64,000 nucleotides of DNA from Ferrimonas kyonanensis DSM 18153 (GCF_000425405.1 NZ_AUDJ01000002.1:1-64000); one strand, 5' to 3'; shown: positions 7,388 to 17,091, counted from the stretch's first letter. Translations and numbers: made by a program. The notes: generated from the sequence alone by a model not told the origin.

Positions 7388-8089
7388 TTACAGCCAGTCA
7401 ATCTCGGCACGGGTTAAACGGCGGCAGTTGCCCGGCGGCAGTGACGGTTCTAGCGTTATTTCACCCATGCGTTCTCGGTGAAGGGCCACCACCGGGTTTC
7501 GAAACACTCCGAACATCCGTTTGATCTGGTGGTATTTTCCCTCGTAGATGGTCAGCCTGGCCTGCTGAGAGCCAAGCCGGGTCAACTGTGCCGGCGAGGT
7601 GGTGATTCCCTCATACGGAAAGTGAATTCCTTCGGCGAATCGGGCTTCGGTGCCCGGGTCGATGGGGTGGGCGGTGGTCACCAGGTAAGTCTTAGGAATT
7701 TTTATTTCCGGCCGGGTCAGTCGTTTCGACCAGTTGCCGTCGTTGGTCAGAATCAACAGGCCGGTGGTGGCCCGGTCCAGTCGACCGGCGATGTGGATCT
7801 CGGTCAGATCCAGCTCCGGCTGTTGCGTTGCCAGTTCCTCAATCACCGTGCGGTGATTCGCATCCCGGGTGGCGCTCAGAATCCCGGCCGCCTTGTTCAT
7901 CAGCCAATATTGTGCCTGCTTGCACGGCAGTTCGATGCCGTTGCAGCGAACCTGGCTGAACTCGGTGATTCGACGGGTTCCATCCAGGCACGGCTGTCCA
8001 TCCACCCACACCTGACCGTTCTGAATCCAGTCTCGAATGCGGCGATTGCTCTCTCGGGTGGTTTTGCTGATGAAACGATCCAGTCGCAT
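7388..8089 (-). CDS. rsuA: Pseudouridine synthase, RsuA/RluE/RluF family
   Basis: A 233-residue protein. Residues 1-45 are an S4 RNA-binding domain (MRLDRFISKTTRESNRRIRD, VWVDGQ). The catalytic part contains IAGRLDRATTGLLILTNDG, with Asp105 the expected nucleophile, then KTYLVTT and YEGKYHQIKRMF, and ends HRERMGEITL. Family members isomerise uridine to pseudouridine in ribosomal RNA. Length and the S4 domain fit RsuA (16S rRNA U516) better than RluE, which lacks S4, but overall divergence means another site is possible. It is convergent with the preceding secreted protein gene and monocistronic. Confidence 0.75.
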   Translation of the reverse strand: MRLDRFISKTTRESNRRIRDWIQNGQVWVDGQPCLDGTRRITEFSQVRCNGIELPCKQAQYWLMNKAAGILSATRDANHRTVIEELATQQPELDLTEIHIAGRLDRATTGLLILTNDGNWSKRLTRPEIKIPKTYLVTTAHPIDPGTEARFAEGIHFPYEGITTSPAQLTRLGSQQARLTIYEGKYHQIKRMFGVFRNPVVALHRERMGEITLEPSLPPGNCRRLTRAEIDWL

Positions 8090-8217
8090 AGACGGCCTCT
8101 GCCTGTTTGGGGCGCCTATGGTAACGCGCTGGCGACGAAAGGCAATGGCGATAAAGCCGCCGCCAAATGGTGGAAACCGACGCCGGGCTATTGAGGTAGA
8201 TCAGCTTACTGGCGTTT

Positions 8218-8235
8218 ATCCCCCGAACGGGGGAT
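8218..8235. repeat. Short perfect inverted repeat in lipoprotein leader
   Basis: ATCCCCCG-AA-CGGGGGAT, an 8-bp perfect stem some 50 bp upstream of the lipoprotein start. No T-run. It could be an operator or a leader hairpin. Confidence 0.35.
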
Positions 8236-8286
8236 GAAGCGGTTATTTCATTTGCGTATCAATGAAGTAACTAGCAGGAGGTGAGT

Positions 8287-9819
8287 ATGAAAAATCAAAA
8301 TGGATTCAAATTGTGTGCACTGGTCGCCGCCATGGTGGCCCTGGCCGGTTGTGGCAGTGACAGCGACAGCAGCCCGGCTCCGGTGGAGCCTGAACTTTAC
8401 ACCGGGGTATTTCTGGACAGTCCGGTTGCCGGACTGAGTTACGCCACCGGCACTCAGCAGGGCGTGACCAATGCGGCTGGTGAGTTTGTCTATCAGCAGG
8501 GGGAGCAGGTGAACTTCAGCCTGGGTGCCACCGAGTTTCCGGTGGTGAATGCCGCCGCCGAAGTGACGCCGCTGACCCTGTTTGCCACCGAGGACGCCAC
8601 TACGCCCGCGGTGGTGAATACGCTGCGGTTGCTGCAGTCTCTGGACAGCGACGGCGATCCGGATAATGGCATCACCATTGCCGAAGCGGTGGCGCAGGCG
8701 ATGCCCAGCGTCACACTGGATGAAGGTACCGAAGCCTTTGAAACTCAAATGACCGTGGCGCTGGACGCCGTAGGCATGGACGCCGACGATCTGGTCAGTG
8801 CCGAAGACGCTCTCGACCACTTCGATGAAACCGTTAACCCGGGCTTCACGGCCGGCGATCTGGACGGTGACTGGTTGTCTATTGAGTTTCTGACCCCTCG
8901 TTACGATCACAACTCCCCGGACTCGTTTGATTATCGTCTGGCAGATTGGCTCATCAATGACGGCACCCTGACCGTTAAAGAGCGCAACATTGCCGGTGAG
9001 TATTATCCGGATGAAAGCTACGACATCACCATGGATAACACCGGCAAGATCACCGTCGATGAAGAGACCGACATGGTGCAGATGGATTCTGGCGAGCAGA
9101 TGATGCTGTGGTGGAACGGTGAAGAGCATCGGCAGCGGTTGGCGCTGTCGGTTCGCCGTGCCGACAGCTATCAGCTCAGCGATCTGCAGGGCCAGTGGCT
9201 GGTCGGCAGCTTGTACACGCCGGCGCATTCTCTGGGCGACCCGGGTCAGTTTGGTTTTGGCGTGTACCAACTGGTCATCGATGATGCCGGGGCGGTAGCC
9301 TTTACCGATCTGGGCGGTACCGACGACAATGCCACCGATAACTTTACCTTCGCGATGGACGACCGTGGTCGCATCCTTGATGAGGACGAAGGCTACCTGC
9401 AACTGTCGGCCGAGAAGGACGTGATCGTTCAGGTCGCAGTCTGGGACGGCGAGCAGCAGGAAGTGATGGTGGCCGTAAAACAGCCGCAGCAGCTGGAACT
9501 GGCGAAACTGGAAGGGCAGTGGTATTCCGTTACCATGGACATTCCGGCCCAGGCCAATGACGCCAAGTTGTTTAACTACAGCCTGGATCAGGTGGTATTC
9601 GATGCCGCGGGTAACTCAGCCTGGCACCAGAAAGCCACCGATGACCCCGAGGCCGACCTGGAGGTGGTGGATACTATGAAAGTCGAGCTGAAACAGGGCA
9701 TGTTCAAAGATCAGTACAACGGTTACTGGTTGGTGAATGCCGACTATACCGTGGCGGTCAACTTGTACCCTGAGCAAGAAGGGATTTATGCCTACGCCGT
9801 ACTGGTGAGACAGAAATAG
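8287..9819 (+). CDS. Large acidic lipoprotein, hypothetical
   Basis: A 510-residue protein; ATG 8287 has AGGAG 6 bp upstream. Residues 1-22 end in LAGC, a lipobox, so it is probably anchored in the outer membrane. After an acidic Ser/Asp linker (SDSDSSPAP) the region VFLDSPVAGLSYATGTQQG through AGEFVYQQGEQVNFSLG is a repeat-like beta module seen in many marine gammaproteobacterial lipoproteins. The rest consists of three similar segments, each with a WLV/WYS-type GQW motif (LDGDWLS, LQGQWLV, LEGQWYS) and acidic strands, about residues 195-300, 300-400 and 405-510. No enzyme motif is visible; a surface-exposed binding role is a guess. Confidence 0.7.
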   Translation: MKNQNGFKLCALVAAMVALAGCGSDSDSSPAPVEPELYTGVFLDSPVAGLSYATGTQQGVTNAAGEFVYQQGEQVNFSLGATEFPVVNAAAEVTPLTLFATEDATTPAVVNTLRLLQSLDSDGDPDNGITIAEAVAQAMPSVTLDEGTEAFETQMTVALDAVGMDADDLVSAEDALDHFDETVNPGFTAGDLDGDWLSIEFLTPRYDHNSPDSFDYRLADWLINDGTLTVKERNIAGEYYPDESYDITMDNTGKITVDEETDMVQMDSGEQMMLWWNGEEHRQRLALSVRRADSYQLSDLQGQWLVGSLYTPAHSLGDPGQFGFGVYQLVIDDAGAVAFTDLGGTDDNATDNFTFAMDDRGRILDEDEGYLQLSAEKDVIVQVAVWDGEQQEVMVAVKQPQQLELAKLEGQWYSVTMDIPAQANDAKLFNYSLDQVVFDAAGNSAWHQKATDDPEADLEVVDTMKVELKQGMFKDQYNGYWLVNADYTVAVNLYPEQEGIYAYAVLVRQK

Positions 9820-9862
9820 ATCGCAGAGCTTTACGGGCTGAGCCCTTCAGTCCGTTCCCCCT

Positions 9863-9891
9863 GGCGAGTTGACCTCCGGCTCGCCTTTTTT
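9863..9891 (+). terminator. Intrinsic terminator of the lipoprotein gene
   Basis: GGCGAG and CTCGCC arms around an 11-base loop, followed by six T. Placed 44 bp after the lipoprotein stop. Confidence 0.6.
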
Positions 9892-9907
9892 GTGCCTGGC
9901 GAACGGC

Positions 9908-10636
9908 TCAGTCGAAACGGGGCGTCAGGGTGTAGGCGCGGTGCAGCAGTTGATTCTGATGGCGGCTGTCGGTTTTATGCAGCAGGCTTTTGAGTTGAGA
10001 CTTAACGGTTTCTTTGCTGACGCCTCGGTAATCGGCTATTTCACTGCCATCGAGCCCCTCCATCAGCAGGTTGAGAACCTGTCGCTCGGCCGGCGTCAAA
10101 GGCTCCAGACACAGCTCGGCCAGAGGCGAGTGACTCCGAAGTTTCAGGTAGTGGTGTGCCCAGGGCAAGATGGCGGCACCGAGGCCATTCATGTCGTGCT
10201 GGTAGAGTTTTTGAAACGGGGTGCGGTGTCGGTGCAGGGAGATGGCCACCTGTTGGTGAGCGTTTAATGGCAGCACCAGGCCATAAGAGAAACGGTAGTC
10301 GAAGTAAGGTTGGTAACGCTCGAGAAAGCCGCCGGCTTCCGCCTTGGGGCGGGGCAGCAGCTCCTGCAGGCACACGGACTCGCCCACCAGCTTGTTGCTC
10401 ATGTAGGTATGAAGATAACGATCTTGCTCGGTGTTGCCGGCCACAAAGGCCTGAGAGCGTGCCGACAGGCCCGCACAAAAGGTGTGTTGCACTCCTCGGC
10501 GCAAATCAATCAGCATCAACAGGCAGGCATCGGCGCCGACGATCGGCAGCAGTCGGTTCAGCAATGCCCGCAAGTGTGCCGGGCCCTGACAGTGGTTCAG
10601 GTCGTTGATCCAGGGGTAGAGTTTTAACCAGTCCAT
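9908..10636 (-). CDS. LuxR family transcriptional regulator
   Basis: A 242-residue regulator; ATG 10636 with GAGG 6 bp upstream is preferred over the GTG at 10642. The C-terminal 60 residues form a LuxR/GerE helix-turn-helix: LTPAERQVLNLLMEGLDG, SEIADYRGVSKETVKSQL and the closing LLHKTDSRHQNQLLHRAY. Residues 1-165 look like an autoinducer-binding-type alpha/beta domain (WINDLNHCQGPAHL, FDYRFSYGLVLPL), as in LuxR solos, but there is no LuxI-type synthase here. The ligand is unknown. It lies between two convergent/neighbouring units and shows no operon partner. Confidence 0.75.
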   Translation of the reverse strand: MDWLKLYPWINDLNHCQGPAHLRALLNRLLPIVGADACLLMLIDLRRGVQHTFCAGLSARSQAFVAGNTEQDRYLHTYMSNKLVGESVCLQELLPRPKAEAGGFLERYQPYFDYRFSYGLVLPLNAHQQVAISLHRHRTPFQKLYQHDMNGLGAAILPWAHHYLKLRSHSPLAELCLEPLTPAERQVLNLLMEGLDGSEIADYRGVSKETVKSQLKSLLHKTDSRHQNQLLHRAYTLTPRFD

Positions 10637-10731
10637 GTACACCTCAATTGGCTTAGTTTGAGTGTAGGGGCGGTTAGGGCTTTATAAACTGACCTAGATC
10701 AAAAAGTTGCACACATGTTATCAAGGTTAAT

Positions 10732-10757
10732 AAAAAGGCGCCTCCATCAGGAGGCGC
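10732..10757 (-). terminator. Intrinsic terminator of the heavy-metal RND operon
   Basis: Stem GCGCCTCC-ATCA-GGAGGCGC followed on the minus strand by TTTTTA. It lies about 125 bp past the 3' end of the RND pump gene. A second hairpin (CAACGGGG/CCCCGTTG) lies between. Confidence 0.7.
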
Positions 10758-10880
10758 AACATCCACGGGTCGCTGAACACGGGGCAGGGGCCGAAAAGGT
10801 TAGGATTACCGGTTCCCTAACACTCCCCGAACAACCCGGGGAAAAACCCAACGGGGCCAGACAGACCCCGTTGTACAGGC

Positions 10881-13800
10881 TCAGTCCACCTTGGGTGGGA
10901 AACGCTGGTACAGGGTCGGCAGCACCAACAGGGTCAGGGCCGTGGAGGTGACCAGACCGCCGATGATCACCATCGCCAACGGTCGCTGAACTTCTGAGCC
11001 GACGCCGGAGGAGAAGATCACTGGCAGCAAGCCCAGCGCCGAGGTCAGGGCGGTCATCAGTACCGGCCGTAGCCGAGAGATGGCGCCTTCGAACGCCGCT
11101 TCGGCCACCGGTTCGCCGGCGTTCACCCGTTGGTTAATGGCATCTACCAGCACCACGCCGTTGAGCACGGCTACCCCAAACAGGGTGATGAAGCCGATGG
11201 AGCTGGGGACCGACAGGTAGGTGCCGGTCAAAAACAGCGCCAGAACGCCACCAATCAACGCCAGTGGCACATTGGCCATGATCAGCAGAGATTGCGCTAC
11301 CGAGCCGAACGAGAAATACAGCAGTAAGGCAATCAGGGCAATGGAGATGGGCACCACAATGGCCAGCCGTTGCTGGGCGCGCTGCTGGCTTTCATATTGG
11401 CCGCCCACTTTAACCGAGTAGCCTGCCGGCAGATCGGCACCGTCGGCCACGCGTTGATAGATGTCGTTGACCACCGATCCCATGTCACGTCCTGAGACGT
11501 TGGCCTGAATGACCACCCGTCGCTGCACATCGTCGCGACGAATATTCGGCGGCGCACTCTCCATGCCGATGTCGGCCACGTCTCCGAGGCGTACCTGGCT
11601 GCCATCACTGCCGTACAGCAGCAGGTCCGCCAGTTTCTCCGGGCTGTCGCGGAACGACTGTGCAAACCGCAGCTGAATGTCGTAGCGGGCGTTGCCGTCA
11701 ATCACCTGGCCGGCCTGACGGCCACCGATGCCGTCGGACACCAGTTGCAATACCTGATCGACGCTGATGCCATAGCGAGCTAATTTACTGCGATTGGGCC
11801 GCACCACCAGTTGCAGTTCCCCCTGAATCTGCTCCATCGATACGTCCACGGCACCGTCGACGTTTTTTACCAGCTCTTCGATCTGCTTGCCTTTCTCCGC
11901 CAATACGGTCAGATCCGGTCCAAACAGCTTGATCGCCAGTTGAGCCCGCACCCCGGACAGCAGCTCATCCACTCGGGTGGCAATGGGCTGAGAGAAGGTA
12001 AACAGCAGACCCGGGAACACACTCAGCTTGTCGTTCATCTGCCGTTGAAGCTCGAGTCGATTCGACGCCGAAGTCCATTGTTCGACGGGCTTGAGGCCGA
12101 CGTAGATCTCGACGTTGTTGATGGGCTCCGGATCCCCACCCAGCTCGGCGGCACCGACCCGGCTCAGGGCGTACTCCACTTCGGGGAAGGTCATCAGAAT
12201 CCGTTCCAGCTTGGGTGCCACCAGGTTTAAGGCGGTATCCAGGTTGGCGGTGGGGGCCAGGGTGACCCGAATGTTGATGGTGCCTTCCTCTAACTCGGGG
12301 ACAAACTCCGTGCCCAGGTTAGGTACCAGGCTCATGGTGGCGGTAAAGGCGATCAGGGCGGCGGCGATCACCGCTTTGGGGCGGTTGATGATGCGACCCA
12401 GCAGGCGCCGGTAGGCTTTCTCTAGGGGGGCGACCACCGGGCTGGGGCGAAAGCTGACGCCTTTTTTGAACGCCATGGTGGCCAGAGCCGGCACCACAAA
12501 CAGGGCCACAACCAGGGCGGCCATCATCGCCAGAATGATGCTCACCGCCATCGGCTGGAACATCTTGCCTTCTACCCCTTGCAGGGTAAACAGCGGGGCA
12601 AACACCACAATAATGATGATGGTGGCAAAGAACACCGGGCTGGCAACTTCCTGAGCCGCCGCCTTGACCCGCATGGCAATACCGTGATGGTCGGCACCGG
12701 CATTGTGGGGATCGGCTTCGTTAGCCCGGGACTGAGCCTGGCTGAGGTGGCGGCGGTCCGGCTGGCTCAGGTGTTTGAAGATGTTTTCCACCATCACCAC
12801 CGAGCCATCCACCAGCATACCGATGGCCACCGCCAGGCCGCCCAGAGACATCAGGTTGGCCGAGGCGCCAAAATAGGCCATGACCATCAAGGCGATGCCG
12901 ATGGCCACCGGAATCGACAACAGCACCAGGGCGGTGGCGCGAATGTTGAGCAGGAACAGTGCCAGAATCACGATGATGAACACAAAGGCGATCAGTAACG
13001 CGTCGCGGACGGTTTTGACCGCCTTGCTCACCAGATCGGCATTGTCGTAATAGGGTTCAAACGTGACCCCTTGAGGCAGGGCTTGCTGGATCAGCGGAAT
13101 TCGCGCTTCGATGTCATCGATGGTGGCCTTGGTGTTGGCCCCCATGCGCTTGAGTACCACCCCGGATACCACTTCCCCCAGTTGCTGCACCTGACCGTTG
13201 TCATCGCGGCGGCTCATGGACACGGCGCCGACCCGAATCTCGCTGCCGAATTGCACCGAGGCGATGTCATTAACGGTGATGGGAGTGCCGTTGATGGTTT
13301 TCAGCGGCAATAACCGAATCGCTTCCAGCCCCGCCTCACCGCTGGGAATAAAGCCGTAGCCCCGCACCACGAACTGTTCTTGCCCTCTGGGCATAAACCA
13401 GCCGCCGGTGTTGCGGTTGTTGGACTCCAGCGTCTGTTGCACATCATCCAGAGTTAAGCTGTAGGACTGCATCTTGGTGGGATCCAACTGCACCTGGTAC
13501 TGGCGAACTTCGCCGCCGAAGGACAGCACCTGAGTGATCCCTTCCACTGGCATCAGCATCAGTTTGACCAGGTAATCGTTCAGCCCGCGCAGGGCCATGG
13601 CATCAAAGCCGCTACCCGGTTCGGCCCGCAGCAGGTATTGGTAGACCTGACCCAGACCCGAGGTGTTGGGGCCCATCTCCGGGGTACCAACGCCATCGGG
13701 AATGTTCTCCTGGGCCGCTTGCAGCTGTTCAAACACCTGTTGACGGGCAAAGTAGACGTCGGTGCCTTCTTCAAACACCACGGTGACCACCGACAGGCCG

Positions 13801-14063
13801 GTACGGCTGAGGGAGCGCACCTGGGTGACGGCGGGCAGCGAGTACATCGACGCCTCGATGGGGTAGGTGATTAACTGCTCCACCTCCTCCGATGCCAGGC
13901 CTTCGGCCTGGGTGTTGACGGTGACTTGAACATTGGTGACGTCAGGAAAGGCATCCAGGTTCAGCTTTGGCAGCATGGCGACGACGCCAGCCATAGTGGC
14001 AATCAGCAGAATGAGAATGATCAGCCGGTTGCGCACCGCTGATGCGATTATAGTATTGAGCAT
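10881..14063 (-). CDS. CzcA/CusA-type heavy-metal efflux RND permease
   Basis: A 1060-residue inner-membrane pump, proton-driven, that should form a trimer and export metal ions from the periplasm or cytoplasm through its partner adaptor and outer-membrane channel. Membrane helix 1 is at about residues 13-30, followed by the periplasmic porter halves, and the central helices carry GMLVDGSVVMVENIFKHL, the helix-4 signature of heavy-metal RND pumps. The leading residues of that signature are AIG, not the DFG of classic CzcA, so the ion is uncertain; divalent (Zn, Co, Cd) or Cu/Ag are all possible. A His-containing loop (DPHNAGADHHG, about residues 450-462) follows. It is last in the operon after the adaptor, with 12 bp between. 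Confidence 0.85.
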   Translation of the reverse strand: MLNTIIASAVRNRLIILILLIATMAGVVAMLPKLNLDAFPDVTNVQVTVNTQAEGLASEEVEQLITYPIEASMYSLPAVTQVRSLSRTGLSVVTVVFEEGTDVYFARQQVFEQLQAAQENIPDGVGTPEMGPNTSGLGQVYQYLLRAEPGSGFDAMALRGLNDYLVKLMLMPVEGITQVLSFGGEVRQYQVQLDPTKMQSYSLTLDDVQQTLESNNRNTGGWFMPRGQEQFVVRGYGFIPSGEAGLEAIRLLPLKTINGTPITVNDIASVQFGSEIRVGAVSMSRRDDNGQVQQLGEVVSGVVLKRMGANTKATIDDIEARIPLIQQALPQGVTFEPYYDNADLVSKAVKTVRDALLIAFVFIIVILALFLLNIRATALVLLSIPVAIGIALMVMAYFGASANLMSLGGLAVAIGMLVDGSVVMVENIFKHLSQPDRRHLSQAQSRANEADPHNAGADHHGIAMRVKAAAQEVASPVFFATIIIIVVFAPLFTLQGVEGKMFQPMAVSIILAMMAALVVALFVVPALATMAFKKGVSFRPSPVVAPLEKAYRRLLGRIINRPKAVIAAALIAFTATMSLVPNLGTEFVPELEEGTINIRVTLAPTANLDTALNLVAPKLERILMTFPEVEYALSRVGAAELGGDPEPINNVEIYVGLKPVEQWTSASNRLELQRQMNDKLSVFPGLLFTFSQPIATRVDELLSGVRAQLAIKLFGPDLTVLAEKGKQIEELVKNVDGAVDVSMEQIQGELQLVVRPNRSKLARYGISVDQVLQLVSDGIGGRQAGQVIDGNARYDIQLRFAQSFRDSPEKLADLLLYGSDGSQVRLGDVADIGMESAPPNIRRDDVQRRVVIQANVSGRDMGSVVNDIYQRVADGADLPAGYSVKVGGQYESQQRAQQRLAIVVPISIALIALLLYFSFGSVAQSLLIMANVPLALIGGVLALFLTGTYLSVPSSIGFITLFGVAVLNGVVLVDAINQRVNAGEPVAEAAFEGAISRLRPVLMTALTSALGLLPVIFSSGVGSEVQRPLAMVIIGGLVTSTALTLLVLPTLYQRFPPKVD

Positions 14064-14075
14064 AGAGGCGCCGCC

Positions 14076-15344
14076 TTAGTGGTTGTGGATGCTGAGGCCG
14101 GATTTCGCCTGCTCTGAAGTCAGGAAAAACGCCCCTTTGATGACCACCTGGCTGCCCAGCGGAATGCCGGTGATCAGGTTTTGCTTTTCGATGGCGTTGA
14201 TAACCTGAATCTCCTGGGCCCGGTACTCCTTGCCGTCATACAGGTACACCATCCAATCGCCGTCTGGACCTCGGCTCAGGGCAGAGTCCGGCAGCACAAT
14301 GCCCTGGCGCTGACTCTGGCCCAGATAGGCGGTGGCGAACTGCCCGGCATGCAGGCGATGGTCGGGATTGGCCACCTCCAGGCGGATGGATTCGGTGCGG
14401 GTCTGTGGATTCAATTGATGATCGCGGCCGATGACGGTGGCCTGAAACAGCTCACCGTTGACCGCCAGTGTCATCGCCTGGCCGATACGGACATTACCGG
14501 ACTGGCTGGGAGCCACTTGAGCGTTCGCCCACAGGGTTCGCTCGTTGGCCAGTACCATCAGGGGGGTCAGGGCCGGCAGGTTCTGCTGCATCACCGAGTT
14601 GTCTTGCTGAACGGTACCGGCATGAGGGGCCAACAGCTCAAATTGACCCAGTCGGGTTTGTTCGTGGTTGAGGCCATCGATTTGTGCCTGAGTCATGCCC
14701 AGGGCCAGCAGATCCTGCAAGCTGGTTTCTATGTCAATGCGCGCCTGCTGAAAGCGGCTGGCAGAGATCGCTTTTTCACCGAGGGAGCGTACTCGCTTCC
14801 ACTCGGCCTGGGCCAGCAGGTAGCGGCCTTGAGCATTGGCGATGTCGCTGGACGCCAGGGTCAGTAGCGGGGTGCCTTTGGCCACGTCCTGGCCAGGGTT
14901 GACGTGGCGGGCGATGACCCGGGCGTCAACGGGTAATGACAGCTGGCTGGTGACATTGGGGTTGGCCAACAGCTGTGCCGGCACCGGATGCTCAAAGTTC
15001 AGTTGAGATTCAACGGCCGTAGCCACTTCGATGCCGGCAATGGCGCTCTGGGCCGGCGTCAGATGCAAACCTTCCTCTTCCGCCTCTTCCGCCTCTTCGT
15101 CATGACCATGACCGTCGTCCTCTTCACCGTGAGCGGTTTCGGCAGCGTGATCGCCACCGTCCGCTTCGGGGTGTGAGGCGTCGTTGTGGTCGTGTTCGGC
15201 ATGGAAGTTGTCCTGCGCCAGTTGGATTTTCGGGTCAGTGCTGCTGCCGTGGTCGTCGCCGGCCAGGGCGCTGTGGCTGCCGATCGTCAGTGGCAGAGCC
15301 AGAGACATGGCCAGAACCATAGGGGACAGTGTCAGATTTTTCAT
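14076..15344 (-). CDS. CzcB-type periplasmic adaptor, His/Asp/Glu-rich N-terminus
   Basis: A 422-residue membrane fusion protein that links the RND pump to the outer-membrane channel. A signal peptide covers residues 1-28. Residues 28-100 are extremely rich in His, Asp and Glu (DDHGSS, HAEHDHNDASH, HGEEDDGHGHDEEAEEAEEE), a likely metal-collecting tail. The barrel-sandwich, helical hairpin and beta-barrel parts follow (VDARVIARHVNPGQDVAKGT, LAQAEWKRVRSLGEKAISASRF, LHAGQFATAYLGQ). The acidic/His tail is as expected for Zn/Co/Cd adaptors and unlike the Met-rich CusB. Second gene in the operon. Confidence 0.85.
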   Translation of the reverse strand: MKNLTLSPMVLAMSLALPLTIGSHSALAGDDHGSSTDPKIQLAQDNFHAEHDHNDASHPEADGGDHAAETAHGEEDDGHGHDEEAEEAEEEGLHLTPAQSAIAGIEVATAVESQLNFEHPVPAQLLANPNVTSQLSLPVDARVIARHVNPGQDVAKGTPLLTLASSDIANAQGRYLLAQAEWKRVRSLGEKAISASRFQQARIDIETSLQDLLALGMTQAQIDGLNHEQTRLGQFELLAPHAGTVQQDNSVMQQNLPALTPLMVLANERTLWANAQVAPSQSGNVRIGQAMTLAVNGELFQATVIGRDHQLNPQTRTESIRLEVANPDHRLHAGQFATAYLGQSQRQGIVLPDSALSRGPDGDWMVYLYDGKEYRAQEIQVINAIEKQNLITGIPLGSQVVIKGAFFLTSEQAKSGLSIHNH

Positions 15345-15369
15345 GATGTTGTATTCCTCGAATTCGGTG

Positions 15370-16587
15370 TTATTGGCTCACAGCCTGTTGAGTCAGCCAG
15401 CTTTCCAGTTCGCCACGGCTGGCCATCATCTCGAGCCACAGGTTGGTTTGCTGTGCTTCAAGCATGGCGCCGGTGGCCCAGGTGTCGGTGAGCTGTTGCT
15501 GGGATTGCAGGTACTGTGACGTTGGCATCTCGCCACCGCGCCACAGTCGCTGCAGCAGTTCGTGGCTGCTGTCCAGGGAGTCCTGAGTCAGTTGCTGCCA
15601 GCGGCTAAGGCTGTCGGCAACGGCGCCGTAGCGGCGACTCAGGGATTCGAGGTCTATCTCGAGGGCGCGGGAGCGGGCAAGGTATTGCTGCTCGGCCACA
15701 ATGACGCCTTGATTGGCTTCGTTGATTTCGCCCTGATAACGGTTGCGGATGTTCAGTGGCATGGAGATTCCCAGCTGCACACTGTTGTCATCGCCATTGG
15801 TGACGGCGCCCACAGAGACCGTGGGATCGGCTTTGGCCTCCTGTCTGGCCAGGCTGAAACCGGCCTTGGCGGCAAGAACGGCCTGATACTGGCCCTTCAA
15901 CGCCGGCAGTTGCTGATTCACTTCGGTACTGGGAAGGGGGAAATGAAACGGCGGCAGGGCCAGAGCCGGGTCGCCACCAAACAGGGTTAATTGTGACTCG
16001 GCACTGATCAGGGCCTGACGGGCATCGGCGCGGCTGCCGCTGACCCGGGCCAGTTCCAGGGTTAGCAGTTGCTTGTCCAAGGGGGCCAGTTCACCGACCC
16101 GAACCATTTTGTCTGCCAACGCCAGCATCGACTGAGTGCGTTGCTGCTGTTCGGTGGCGTACTGGTCCAGTTGCTGCGCCTGACGCAAGCTCACCCAGGC
16201 ACTGAGCAAACTGGCGAGGGTGTCATTGCGTAACTGCTGATAGTCGGCCTGAGCCTTGAGGGCGTTGAGTTGCGCCAGGCGGGTGCGATAGCCGCGTTTA
16301 TCGGCCCAGTCCACGGCCTGAGCCACGGACAGGGTGTAATCTTCATCGCTGCTGTCGCTGCCGATGTTTTCCACGTCAAGAGCGAGCTCGGGGTTGTACA
16401 GTGCCTGGTTGGCGCTACTGATCGACAGCTTGGCCAGGGTCAGCTGCTCGGCTTCGGCACGGATCTGCGGCAGAGCCTCAAGTTGGCTCAATGCCTGAGT
16501 GGCAAATCGCGACAGTTCAGAGGCCTGCCCCTGAAATGTGACACCGACGCTGACCGCCACCAGGGCGATGCGAATAGTTGGGTGCAT
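15370..16587 (-). CDS. CzcC/TolC-type outer-membrane channel protein
   Basis: A 405-residue protein with ATG 16587 (AGGAT upstream; the signal peptide MHPTIRIALVAVSVGVTFQG starts here). Long alternating helices with many Gln/Ala heptads (LRQAQQLDQYATEQQQRTQS and the closing LLQRLWRGGEMPTSQYLQSQ) mark the outer-membrane efflux family. Trimer expected, spanning the periplasm, completing the export path with the adaptor and pump that follow 25 bp downstream. Slightly short relative to the usual 430-480 residues but complete. Confidence 0.8.
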   Translation of the reverse strand: MHPTIRIALVAVSVGVTFQGQASELSRFATQALSQLEALPQIRAEAEQLTLAKLSISSANQALYNPELALDVENIGSDSSDEDYTLSVAQAVDWADKRGYRTRLAQLNALKAQADYQQLRNDTLASLLSAWVSLRQAQQLDQYATEQQQRTQSMLALADKMVRVGELAPLDKQLLTLELARVSGSRADARQALISAESQLTLFGGDPALALPPFHFPLPSTEVNQQLPALKGQYQAVLAAKAGFSLARQEAKADPTVSVGAVTNGDDNSVQLGISMPLNIRNRYQGEINEANQGVIVAEQQYLARSRALEIDLESLSRRYGAVADSLSRWQQLTQDSLDSSHELLQRLWRGGEMPTSQYLQSQQQLTDTWATGAMLEAQQTNLWLEMMASRGELESWLTQQAVSQ

Positions 16588-16776
16588 AGTAATATCCTGC
16601 AAAATGGATCTGAATGTCAGAAAGTTTTGGGATACCACTGCGTGACCAAAGGCATGCTGACTCAGGGGGTGAAGCTGAGATCATTCCTTAGGATGTTGGC
16701 CGCCAAGCTGAGTACGACATCGCGAAAACGGGTCGACTTGGGCGGTTGGCTTTGATGACGCAGTGGCAGAGCAGGA

Positions 16777-17091
16777 TCAGGCTATGGGGGGGCGCAGCAG
16801 ATTCGACGGGGCCGGGTCGGGATAGCGGCCGAGATAATGAAAGTGCCCCGACTGAGGCGCAGGGGGCAACGTCACCGACGCCACGGTGATGCCAAGATGA
16901 CCGGCATGGCAGTGGTGGTGGACACAGGTTTCGCCGTCCGCGTGTTGATGGTCGTCGGCGTCATGCTGGTGAGTGCCGGTGTCGAAGTGAAACTCGATGG
17001 TGTCTCCGAGATGCACATGACGGCCTTCCAGCACCGCATTGGCGGTCTGGCTAAGCAGCGTCAGAACAATCAACAGAACCAGTCGTTTCAT
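16777..17091 (-). CDS. His-rich periplasmic metal-binding protein (CopL-like)
   Basis: A 104-residue protein with a signal peptide (residues 1-19, cut near ANA). The mature 85 residues hold about 16 His, many in pairs or HxH steps (HVHLG, FHFDTG, HQHDADDHQH, HHHCHAGH), and two Cys (CVHHHC). It is probably a periplasmic chelator or sensor for Zn, Cu or Co. It lies upstream of and in the same direction as the czcCBA-like operon, 190 bp away, and divergent from the RND adaptor gene at 17283. Confidence 0.6.
   Translation of the reverse strand: MKRLVLLIVLTLLSQTANAVLEGRHVHLGDTIEFHFDTGTHQHDADDHQHADGETCVHHHCHAGHLGITVASVTLPPAPQSGHFHYLGRYPDPAPSNLLRPPIA

Noticed and set aside
8248-9402. Open frame of 384 codons on the minus strand
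   Set aside because: Antisense of the lipoprotein gene, which has a lipobox and ribosome site. No motifs in the antisense product.
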